Shown piece after piece: positions 1 through 5,612 of a DNA stretch of 5,760 nt. Positions within the stretch are counted from its first letter, which is position 1. Each line of letters opens with the position of its first letter. This DNA is from an uncultured Lachnospiraceae bacterium (GTDB lineage Bacteria; Bacillota_A; Clostridia; Lachnospirales; Lachnospiraceae): the NCBI GenBank assembly GCA_905200565.1, contig CAJKKX010000172.1, forward strand, positions 1 to 5,760, written 5' to 3'. The translations under genes were made by a program, and so were the position numbers. The notes under the pieces are model-generated. The model saw nothing but the letters and a program-made list of their open reading frames with translations. It ran no database searches and had not been told where the DNA came from.

Positions 1-2
1 TT

Positions 3-995
3 CTGTTCTGCGAAGGGCTTCTGACCATGATAAAAACCCCGCAGGAGCTGATGGAGGATTCTCTTCTGTATCTGCGCATCTACATTGCGGGGCTTCCGTT
101 TTTGTTTTTTTATAATGTAGCGACCGGTATTTTCTCCGCACTCGGAGATTCGCGGACCCCCTTCTGGTTTCTGGCGGTTTCCTCCACGGCAAACATCGCG
201 GTGGACATTCTGTTCGTCACCGCTTTTGACATGGGCGTTGCGGGCGTCGCCTGGGCGACCTTCCTCTGCCAGGGCGTAAGCTGCGTGCTGGCGATCGCGG
301 TTGTGTTAAAGCGGCTGCGGGCAGTCCCGACGCAGGGACGCATCCCGCTGTTTTCCAAAGCCCTGTTCGCAAAGATCGCCGTCATCGCGATTCCGAGCAT
401 CCTGCAGCAGAGCTTTATCTCCGTAGGAAATATCCTGATCCAGAGCGTGATCAACAGCTTCGGCGCCAGCGTCATCGCCGGATATTCCGCCGCGATCAAG
501 CTGAACAATCTCGTGATCACGTCCTTTTCCACGCTTGGAAACGGCGTCTCAAACTACGCCGCACAGAACATCGGGGCAAACAAAACCGAGCGCGTAAACG
601 CAGGCTTCGGTGCCGGATTAAAGCTGGTATGGCTGCTGTGCGTTCCGTTTTTTCTGTTCTACTTTTTCGCCGGGCACTGGGGACTGCTGCTGTTCATGGA
701 TCACAGTTCGGAAAATGCACTCGCCTGCGGACAGACCTTCCTGCGGATCGTATCGCCGTTTTACTTCATCGTCTCGATGAAGCTGGTAGCAGACGGCATC
801 CTGCGCGGCGCCGGACTCATGAAGCAGTTCATGATCACTACCTTCACCGATCTCGTGCTGCGCGTCGTCCTTGCCTTCGTGCTCTCCGGCATCTTCGGCT
901 CCACCGGCATCTGGATGGCATGGCCGGTCGGCTGGAGCATCGCAACCACGATGTCGATCATGTTTTACCGAAAGAGCTTCGGTCGGCGGAAATGA
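3..995 (+). CDS. MATE family efflux transporter, 5'-truncated by the window edge
   Basis: This is the C-terminal 330 codons of a multidrug and toxin extrusion (MATE) antiporter, an inner-membrane protein that exports cationic compounds in exchange for Na+ or H+. The reading frame is open from base 3, and the residues before the ATG at 27 (LFCEGLLTM) continue the family pattern, so that ATG is internal and the true start lies upstream. Family members are about 450 residues, so roughly 120 are missing. Visible landmarks are the N-lobe motif FSALGDSRTP and, in the C-lobe, ILQQSFISVGN, AAQNIGANKTERV and GILRGAG, separated by strongly hydrophobic segments fitting about nine remaining membrane helices. 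The end, YRKSFGRRK, is a normal basic cytoplasmic tail. It converges with the next gene with only 47 nt between the stops, and I see no convincing terminator there. The substrate cannot be told from sequence. Confidence 0.93.
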   Translation: MFCEGLLTMIKTPQELMEDSLLYLRIYIAGLPFLFFYNVATGIFSALGDSRTPFWFLAVSSTANIAVDILFVTAFDMGVAGVAWATFLCQGVSCVLAIAVVLKRLRAVPTQGRIPLFSKALFAKIAVIAIPSILQQSFISVGNILIQSVINSFGASVIAGYSAAIKLNNLVITSFSTLGNGVSNYAAQNIGANKTERVNAGFGAGLKLVWLLCVPFFLFYFFAGHWGLLLFMDHSSENALACGQTFLRIVSPFYFIVSMKLVADGILRGAGLMKQFMITTFTDLVLRVVLAFVLSGIFGSTGIWMAWPVGWSIATTMSIMFYRKSFGRRK

Positions 996-1042
996 CCTTC
1001 TTTTCCACGATCACCCGGCAGTCCTTCCTGTTGCAATATTTC

Positions 1043-1975
1043 CTATCCCCTGCACAGGGCCGCAAAATTTTTCAGCAGGCTGCCGCCCTTGCTCATTCTC
1101 TCCGGATGCCACTGAACACCGTACACCTTCAGCGACCGGTGCTCCAACGCCTCTATGGTACCGTCCTTCGCCCACTGCGTCGCTCTCAGGTTCTTTCCGA
1201 TTTTAAGCGGTGCCTGATGATGCGAGCTGAAAACTTTAAGGCTTTTCCCGTATATCTTTCCGATCCGTGAATTGGCTTCGATTTTGGTTGCATGGTTTAC
1301 TCCGCGGTGATTTTTGATGTTTTGCTTCAGTGTCCCGCCGAAATACACATTTATCATCTGCATTCCCCGGCAGATGCCGAGCACCGGCTTTTTCGCCTTC
1401 ACAAACTTATCCAGCAGCTTATAGTGAAGCCGATCCAGAGAATTATCTATCCCGACGCTGCCCTTATTTTTTGTATGGTACATCGCCGGGTTGATGTCCG
1501 TCCCGCCCGGAAGGATCAGACCATCATAGGAGGACACTTTGATGCCGGACGATTTTACGATCACAGCATTTATCCCAAGCTTCTTCAGCGCGCCTGCCAC
1601 CGCCTGCGCCTCGCCTGGACTGCTATTCGCAACAGCGATTTTTACCGCTTTTTGTACTGTTACCTTACACTTATAGGTTTTCTTTCCTACCCTTGCCGTT
1701 ATGTAAGCCGTCCCGGTTCCCTTCGCCGTCAGCTTTGCTTTGTATTTCGAATACTTTTTGACGGTGACAACTTTCTTATTTGAAGTCGACCAGACCGGCT
1801 TTGTCTTTGTCCCGGAAACTGTCAGATATGTGCTCTTCCCTTTTGTGATTTTCAAGGAAGTCTTGTTTAGCTTTGCTGCGTGCGCCGGAGCCGCGCAGAA
1901 CAAAACCGTGCACAAAAATAACAGCAGGGCTGCCAGCCAGTACCGCTTGCTTCTCAGCTTTTCCTTTTTCACCAT
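1043..1975 (-). CDS. Exported Ig-like domain / peptidase C26 (gamma-glutamyl hydrolase-like) protein
   Basis: This 310-residue protein joins three parts. Residues 1-33 are a signal peptide: basic start, hydrophobic core at 13-29, and an AHA cleavage site with no lipobox cysteine after it. Residues 35-108 form a lysine-rich bacterial Ig-like domain (WSTSNKKVVTV, KGTGTAYITA), about a quarter lysine. Residues 110-308 are a class I glutamine amidotransferase-like domain close to PuuD and gamma-glutamyl hydrolases: LPGGTDINP at 155-163, nucleophile Cys202 in GICRGMQ, SSHHQ at 250-254, and GVQWHPE with His290 and Glu292 completing the triad. The domain appears complete and catalytically competent. 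The family cleaves gamma-glutamyl bonds, but PuuD is cytosolic, so here the substrate is probably outside the membrane and is unknown. Start: ATG at 1975, with GGGAGGGG upstream (GGAGG six nt away) and a strong promoter at 2002-2030. It is a single-gene unit. Confidence 0.9.
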   Translation of the reverse strand: MVKKEKLRSKRYWLAALLLFLCTVLFCAAPAHAAKLNKTSLKITKGKSTYLTVSGTKTKPVWSTSNKKVVTVKKYSKYKAKLTAKGTGTAYITARVGKKTYKCKVTVQKAVKIAVANSSPGEAQAVAGALKKLGINAVIVKSSGIKVSSYDGLILPGGTDINPAMYHTKNKGSVGIDNSLDRLHYKLLDKFVKAKKPVLGICRGMQMINVYFGGTLKQNIKNHRGVNHATKIEANSRIGKIYGKSLKVFSSHHQAPLKIGKNLRATQWAKDGTIEALEHRSLKVYGVQWHPERMSKGGSLLKNFAALCRG

Positions 1976-1981
1976 TTCACC

Positions 1982-1986
1982 CCTCC
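1982..1986 (-). promoter_or_regulatory. Ribosome binding site of the exported C26 protein
   Basis: GGAGG, within a longer GGGAGGGG stretch, lies six nt before the ATG at 1975. This strong site supports that start, which also gives a complete signal peptide. Confidence 0.8.
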
Positions 1987-2001
1987 CACTCCCTTTTTCA
2001 T

Positions 2002-2030
2002 ATTATACTTAATTTTTCCCATGTTCACAA
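2002..2030 (-). promoter_or_regulatory. Sigma-A promoter of the exported C26 protein
   Basis: On the minus strand, -35 TTGTGA (2025-2030) and a perfect -10 TATAAT (2002-2007) are separated by exactly 17 nt. Transcription should start near 1995, giving a leader of about 20 nt that is just long enough for the ribosome binding site. A TGTGAACA element (2022-2029) overlaps the -35 box, so a repressor could act there. That last point is inference. Confidence 0.8.
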
Positions 2031-2207
2031 TCCCGTTTTCCTCCTCCCTGGTCATTTCTGCTCTCCCTGGTTGCTGTTCACAGTAACCTCCCTGCTATGA
2101 TACCAGGATTATAACATGCCCGGCATTATGATTTTGGAAACTTTTTACCGGTTTTGGGAACACCTGCAGGACCTGCCACAGGCAGTTTCCTTCGGATGCA
2201 TGGCAGC
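2031..2207. other. Non-coding region upstream of the C26 promoter, with short repeats
   Basis: No credible open frame lies here. It holds three copies of CAGGGAG (minus strand) at 2044-2050, 2063-2069 and 2088-2094, the first two extended to CCAGGGAG. A second copy of TGTGAACA lies at 2075-2082, 53 nt from the one on the -35 box. An 11-nt palindrome, ATGCCCGGCAT, lies near 2115-2125. These could be regulator sites for the C26 gene, but nothing beyond position and repetition supports that. Confidence 0.4.
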
Positions 2208-2250
2208 AAAAATACCCCGGACCGCAATGTAGATTCATCGCAGTCCGGGG
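2208..2250 (-). terminator. Rho-independent terminator of the three-gene operon
   Basis: On the minus strand an 11-bp stem (CCCCGGACTGC pairing with GCGGTCCGGGG, all Watson-Crick apart from one T-G wobble) encloses a 14-nt loop and is followed by TATTTTT. The arms are 2240-2250 and 2215-2225. It starts 19 nt after the restored stop codon of the second ATPase, which supports 2269 as the real end of that gene. The mismatch becomes a C-A pair on the plus strand and no T-run follows there, so it is one-directional. Confidence 0.9.
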
Positions 2251-2268
2251 CGCTCTCTTTGGTTCGTT

Positions 2269-3460
2269 TTACTCAAATTCCTCCAGCGAAGGCACGTCCT
2301 CAGCGAACGTCTCCTTCCCCAGCTCATTGATCGTGGTTTTCCCGGCCTTTTCATACTGATAAAGCTGGTCCAGAAACTCGATCGCCGCCCGGATTTTGGT
2401 GCGCAGCAGGTAGCCGCCTGACTGCGTCGCCTCCGCAAGCGTGGAGACCGAAAGATCAGGATTCCAGCCGTAGGCTCTGCCGTGAAAATCCTGTATTTTA
2501 CAGAGCACTTCGTTGATCTCGTCCCTGGTCAGCGGCAGAAGCTGCGGCGCGCCGACAAGAAGATTCAGCACGGTTTTGGCAGGCTCCTGCGCCTCCGGGT
2601 AGATCCTCAAGATTTTCGTACTCGTGCTTACCCTCGATGACATCCTCCACGTAGGACGCGCTGAGCGCAAAAATACTGAAAGTATTTTCCGGGCACCGAT
2701 CCGGCAAAAGGAAATCCGCCATGTTCCGGTAAGCGTTCAGGCGCGCTTTCTTTCCAAGGCGTCCCATCAGCTCGGTTTCGTCGATCAAAATCACCCACCC
2801 ATGATAACCCATCTGCGTAAACAGATGACTCATGAAAGAGAAATAATCACGGCAGTGCTTCGTCTTTGTAAAATTCACATTATATTTTGCAGGCTGGCTG
2901 AAAATACGGCGATAAATCTTCTTCAGCGGCGCATTTGCAATGAAATCGCCCTCCAGATCCGCCTGCAGGAGAAACTTTTCGTCCGAATCCTCCGTGTTCA
3001 GATAAGAGCGGAAAAGATAATACAGCTTATCTGTTTCCAGCTGCTTCGCCGCATAAAGCAGCATTTCATTGGCAACCGGACTGTTTGCGGATATCTTCTC
3101 CAGCTCGTGCATAAAGCCCGGCTGTCTCCGCTTCGGAAGGTAAGTATTCTGTATAATTTTCTGATAGACCAGATACAGCTTGTCCATCGGCGTTTCCTTG
3201 CTCAGCGAAAGATATGAAACAACCATGTTATTCGAATGCGCAAGGTTGAACACCGTATTCAGCAGATGCGTCTTGCCCTCTCCGTATTTTCCGCTGATGA
3301 TCATTCCGCTGGATTTTCCCTGGTCACAGACCATATCCAGCCGGTTTGAGATTTCCTTCATAATTTTCGGGCGCGCCTCAGAAAAATACTGCCCTACCGC
3401 GCGCGAGGGAATGCCGGAACGCAGCGCTTCGATAATATGTCTCGCTTCGATATCATACAT
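2269..3460 (-). CDS. BrxC/BrxD-like (DUF2791) P-loop ATPase, interrupted by a one-base frameshift
   Basis: This is an AAA+-like ATPase, most similar in pattern to the BREX ATP-binding family BrxC/BrxD. The N-terminus ARHIIEALRSGIPSRAV is followed by Walker A GKYGEGKT (57-64), Walker B VILIDETE (223-230, Asp227-Glu228) and a sensor-1-like FALSAS (264-269). After residue 284 the frame is lost, and without correction the protein ends at 2498 after 36 unrelated residues. Skipping one base restores YPEAQEPAKTVLNLL, then AYGWNP (329-334) and the arginine-rich RTKIRAAIEFLDQLYQ (353-368), giving 396 residues ending at 2269 just before the terminator. I chose ATG 3460: AGGAGG lies 9 nt upstream and it overlaps the preceding stop (ATGTATGA). 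The in-frame ATG at 3484 lies upstream of that site. It is coupled to the first ATPase. The break may be a sequencing error, a real mutation or recoding. Assignment to BrxD proper is not certain. Confidence 0.8.
2605..2618 (-). other. Frameshift site in the second ATPase gene
   Basis: Upstream codons read Tyr-Glu-Asn-Leu (TAC GAA AAT CTT), while the downstream family-like sequence Arg-Ile-Tyr-Pro-Glu-Ala-Gln is in the +1 frame. Dropping the G at 2608 gives ENLRIYPEAQ. Dropping one A from the AAAA run (2613-2616) gives EILRIYPEAQ. Either repairs the gene, so one extra base lies somewhere in this interval. Confidence 0.85.
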
Positions 3461-4607
3461 CCTCGTCCACCTCCTGCATTGCATTCTGAATCAGCTGCGG
3501 AATGCCGACCGCGCCGGTGCGCGCCTGCCGCACGATCTCCTCCGCCGCCTCTTTATTAAGCGGAGCTGCCGGAATGCTTTTCTGCATCTGGGCCATGCTT
3601 TCCGACATCGAGACGATCACCTCCGGCGTGTATTCCTGCGCCGCCAGACGATCCAGATCCACCATATCCGCAAAACGGTTGAACCGCTCGCCCACGATCT
3701 CATTCTGAATGCGCATCCACAATGCCTGGTACGATTTCAGACCGGCGTTCTCATCGTCCATCAGCTTGCGGTCAAAGGCGTACACAAACATGATATTCTT
3801 CATGCTGTCAATATCGTCGATAAGCTGACGGATACTCTCGTAGGTATCCTCGCGCTTCATCTTTGTATAATGAATCGGTTCCAGGCTGGAACGGCTGATC
3901 AGAATTTCCAGATCGTCAATCGCAATGAACACCCCGGAATAGCCGCCCATACGGATGACCTCCGCCAGCGAGCGCAGCATATGTCTTGCGTTATACCGCG
4001 TAATGCGGCTCGGATAGAAGTCCATTGCCCGCAGCTGAGAAAGCTTGATCGTCCGGTCGCCTTCCAGCCACGCCAGAAGCAGCTCACGATTCTGCTCCTC
4101 CAGCACCGGATAGCCCAGAATACTTCCGGTGAGCATACTGCACGCCAGGGCAAAATTGTTGTCCAGCATTGGATTGTCAAGAAAAATCTGCTTTAGCTGC
4201 GCGCGGATCTCCCGCTTTGTCAGCGCATCGCCCATCCCGTTCTGCGAGAGATAATCAATGAACCGCATCCCGTCCGGGATCTCCTGCACATCGAACCCCA
4301 TCTCGCGGATCAGATGATGACTGACTGCCTCCAGACAATCCAGAATATCGCACTGGTGGAATATTTCTATGTAAATTTCCCGGAAATCATGCATCCAGAC
4401 GTCGCGCGCGGAGAAGCGCACAGTCTTGTAGTTTTCCTGGCGGGCAAGCTTTGTCATAAGCTGCAGGAAGTACGTTTTTCCGCTTCCCTGGCGGCCTGTC
4501 ACAAATTTGATCTTGCTGCCGCCGTCCCGGATATATTCGCGAAGGTATTTTTCCTCCCAGAAATCCGTGAGAAAATGAATCCCATTTCCGCTGTATTCTT
4601 CGTTCAT
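3453..4607 (-). CDS. P-loop ATPase, first of an ATPase pair, DUF2791/AAA-like
   Basis: This 384-residue protein has a P-loop ATPase core. Walker A is GRQGSGKT at 38-45, preceded by strand KIKFVT. Walker B is VFIAIDDLE at 226-234, with Asp231-Asp232 where Glu often follows Asp, though Glu234 is close by. A helical insertion of about 150 residues lies between the two motifs. A strand NIMFVYAFDRKLM follows at about 275-287, a possible sensor-1 region. No signal peptide or membrane segment is seen. It resembles the BREX/DUF2791 type of ATPase more weakly than the next gene does, and STAND or ORC-like ATPases are alternatives. Its ATG at 4607 has AAGGAG seven nt upstream, which overlaps the previous gene's stop codon. 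Its own stop overlaps the next start by 8 nt. Such tight coupling suggests the two ATPases act in one complex, perhaps as a heteromeric ring. That is inference. Confidence 0.85.
   Translation of the reverse strand: MNEEYSGNGIHFLTDFWEEKYLREYIRDGGSKIKFVTGRQGSGKTYFLQLMTKLARQENYKTVRFSARDVWMHDFREIYIEIFHQCDILDCLEAVSHHLIREMGFDVQEIPDGMRFIDYLSQNGMGDALTKREIRAQLKQIFLDNPMLDNNFALACSMLTGSILGYPVLEEQNRELLLAWLEGDRTIKLSQLRAMDFYPSRITRYNARHMLRSLAEVIRMGGYSGVFIAIDDLEILISRSSLEPIHYTKMKREDTYESIRQLIDDIDSMKNIMFVYAFDRKLMDDENAGLKSYQALWMRIQNEIVGERFNRFADMVDLDRLAAQEYTPEVIVSMSESMAQMQKSIPAAPLNKEAAEEIVRQARTGAVGIPQLIQNAMQEVDEDV
3470..3475 (-). promoter_or_regulatory. Ribosome binding site that sets the start of the second ATPase
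   Basis: A perfect AGGAGG lies inside the last codons of the first ATPase gene, nine nt before the ATG at 3460. It lies downstream of the alternative ATG at 3484, which therefore has no site of its own. The arrangement implies translational coupling of the two ATPases. Confidence 0.8.
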
Positions 4608-4614
4608 CTTTTTG

Positions 4615-4620
4615 CTCCTT
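4615..4620 (-). promoter_or_regulatory. Ribosome binding site of the first ATPase
   Basis: AAGGAG overlaps the TAA stop of the 255-residue gene (TAAGGAG) and lies seven nt before the ATG at 4607. It shows that the two genes are read from one message. Confidence 0.8.
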
Positions 4621-5386
4621 ATTCATAGAAACAGATAGTTGCGAAATACTGCTCCTTCCCGTTCTTGTCGAGAATGCGGATCGCCTTGCTCTGATTCCGG
4701 CTCGAACCGAACTGGAACCTTCTTCCGTTTTTCGTCTCCTCGATTCCCGACGAATACAGCCTCGCCAGATCAAACGCAAAGCTCTGCTGATCGTAATCCT
4801 TTCGGAAACGGCCCATCGGTGTCAGGAATTTATACAGGCTCATCAGATAAATGTCGGCTCCCGGACGCTTATTCAGCTTCAACGCCGCCAGATCGTAGGC
4901 GTCCGCAAGCTCGCTGACAAAATTAAGCTCATTGAAATGCACCTTATTCAGCTTTTCCTGCCCTGCCTTCACCGTGTCCACAAAGCTCTGCGGGCGCATA
5001 CACTGCACCTTTTTGCGGTCGATATAAATATCCTGGTTTTCCGCATCCAGCCTCACGCGATACGGGAACATCTCGTAAACCGGAAATTCCCCACGCACAT
5101 CCACGCCTTTTTCTTTGCAGGCGTCCAGCATCTGCTGCGCAAACTCCCCGCTCTCAAAATAAGCTCTGGTGTCAAAACCGGAAACCGTGCCATCCATCTC
5201 CTTCAGCGCAGCCAAAAGCAGCTCCGCCGCCTCCGCCATCGCGCTCAGATCGCGCGAAAGCCCTTTCACGTCTCCGCTCTCCGTCTCTTTTCCCACTGCC
5301 TTAAAAAGCTTCTGCAGAGACGCAAGACGGTCCTTCACCTCTTTTTCCTGTGGCTGCAGCGCTGCGTAAAATTCCTCGTAATTCAT
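4619..5386 (-). CDS. Uncharacterised 255-residue protein, first gene of the ATPase operon
   Basis: I do not recognise the family. Residues 1-65 are charged, leucine-rich and probably helical, possibly a short coiled coil. Residues 95-130 look like beta strands (EFPVYEMFPYRVRLDAENQ, then IYIDRKKVQCMRP). Residues 135-215 are mainly helical, with an FNELNFVSELADAYDLAAL stretch. The last 40 residues alternate strands (RRFQFGSSRNQSKAIRILD, then EQYFATICFYE). There is no signal peptide, membrane segment, metal-binding cluster or obvious nuclease motif, so a soluble adaptor or nucleic-acid-binding partner is the simplest guess. The ATG at 5386 has AAAGGA seven nt upstream. It is the promoter-proximal gene of the operon, and only 11 nt separate its stop from the first ATPase. 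It is probably expressed and used with both ATPases. Function is unknown. Confidence 0.85.
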   Translation of the reverse strand: MNYEEFYAALQPQEKEVKDRLASLQKLFKAVGKETESGDVKGLSRDLSAMAEAAELLLAALKEMDGTVSGFDTRAYFESGEFAQQMLDACKEKGVDVRGEFPVYEMFPYRVRLDAENQDIYIDRKKVQCMRPQSFVDTVKAGQEKLNKVHFNELNFVSELADAYDLAALKLNKRPGADIYLMSLYKFLTPMGRFRKDYDQQSFAFDLARLYSSGIEETKNGRRFQFGSSRNQSKAIRILDKNGKEQYFATICFYE

Positions 5387-5413
5387 GGTTTCATCCTTTG
5401 CATAATTTTTATT

Positions 5414-5454
5414 TGCCCGACGCTAAAACCGCAAAATGCAGATAGCTCCGGGCA
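5414..5454 (-). other. Possible leader hairpin in the operon 5' UTR
   Basis: TGCCCG (5414-5419) and CGGGCA (5449-5454) form a 6-bp GC-rich inverted repeat around a 29-nt loop, within the roughly 80-nt untranslated leader of the operon. There is no T-run after it, so it is not a terminator. It matches no riboswitch that I recognise. Confidence 0.3.
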
Positions 5455-5474
5455 TCGCGTATTACCTTACGAAA

Positions 5475-5503
5475 AGTATATCTGAAATGCCTCCGCTTTT
5501 CAA
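5475..5503 (-). promoter_or_regulatory. Sigma-A promoter of the three-gene operon
   Basis: On the minus strand, -35 TTGAAA (5498-5503) and -10 TATACT (5475-5480) are spaced exactly 17 nt apart. The start point should be near 5468, giving a leader of about 80 nt before the ATG at 5386. A second TTGAAA lies 13 nt upstream (5511-5516), and the interrupted palindrome CAATAGATTG (5501-5510) overlaps the edge of the -35 box, which could be an operator. Confidence 0.8.
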
Positions 5504-5507
5504 TAGA

Positions 5508-5534
5508 TTGTTTCAAAAATAACTGCGATATGAT
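5508..5534 (+). promoter_or_regulatory. Weak candidate promoter of the divergent helicase
   Basis: TTGTTT (5508-5513) and TATGAT (5529-5534) are separated by only 15 nt, shorter than optimal. TATATT at 5539-5544 is another possible -10 box but has no matching -35. Some promoter must exist between here and 5603, because no plus-strand gene lies upstream within reach. It would be back to back with the operon promoter. Confidence 0.35.
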
Positions 5535-5595
5535 AGACTATATTTAAGAACGCCCATCAGGATTGAATTTCCTTTTCTGTGCGGACGGATATCGG

Positions 5596-5602
5596 AAAGG
5601 AG
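5596..5602 (+). promoter_or_regulatory. Ribosome binding site of the helicase; decides its start
   Basis: AAAGGAG lies only one nt before the ATG at 5604, which is too close for that codon to be used efficiently. The in-frame GTG at 5613 is ten nt away and fits better. The site can also pair with TTCCTTTTC at 5569-5577, forming a 9-bp stem with two G-U pairs that would hide it. Confidence 0.6.
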
Positions 5603-5612
5603 CATGCCGCAG

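Larger units (their letters stand above)
5387..5612. other. Divergent intergenic region between operon and helicase
   Basis: This AT-richer stretch carries no gene. It contains the operon leader and promoter (5387-5503), a presumed helicase promoter (about 5508-5544), repeated TTTCAA elements at 5498-5503 and 5511-5516, the interrupted palindrome CAATAGATTG, and the helicase leader with a possible hairpin over its ribosome binding site. Confidence 0.7.

Noticed and set aside
996..1075. Terminator between the convergent MATE and C26 genes
   Set aside because: The only palindrome, CCCTGCACAGGG, lies inside the C26 gene and leaves a two-base loop, and no other stem with a T-run is present.
629..1270. 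Plus-strand open frame of 213 codons spanning the end of the MATE gene and the end of the C26 gene
   Set aside because: It overlaps two well-supported genes in other frames, and its translation is rich in Arg, His and Leu without any domain, as expected of a shadow frame.
2136..2190. GGAAAC and GTTTCC inverted repeat upstream of the C26 gene
   Set aside because: Six base pairs across a 43-nt gap, with no following T-run and no gene to terminate, is not distinguishable from chance.
2498..2604. Out-of-frame C-terminus of the second ATPase as a genuine alternative ending
   Set aside because: The tail after residue 284 (DLPGGAGACQNRAESS and onward) has no family-like pattern, whereas the +1 frame gives a coherent domain ending just before the terminator.
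3180..4196. Plus-strand open frame of 338 codons opposite the two ATPase genes
   Set aside because: It is antisense to clearly recognisable Walker motifs, lacks a ribosome binding site and shows no family pattern.
4937..5485. Plus-strand open frame of 182 codons opposite the 255-residue gene
   Set aside because: It is antisense to a gene with a good promoter and binding site, and it would run through that promoter. Its composition is typical of a shadow frame.
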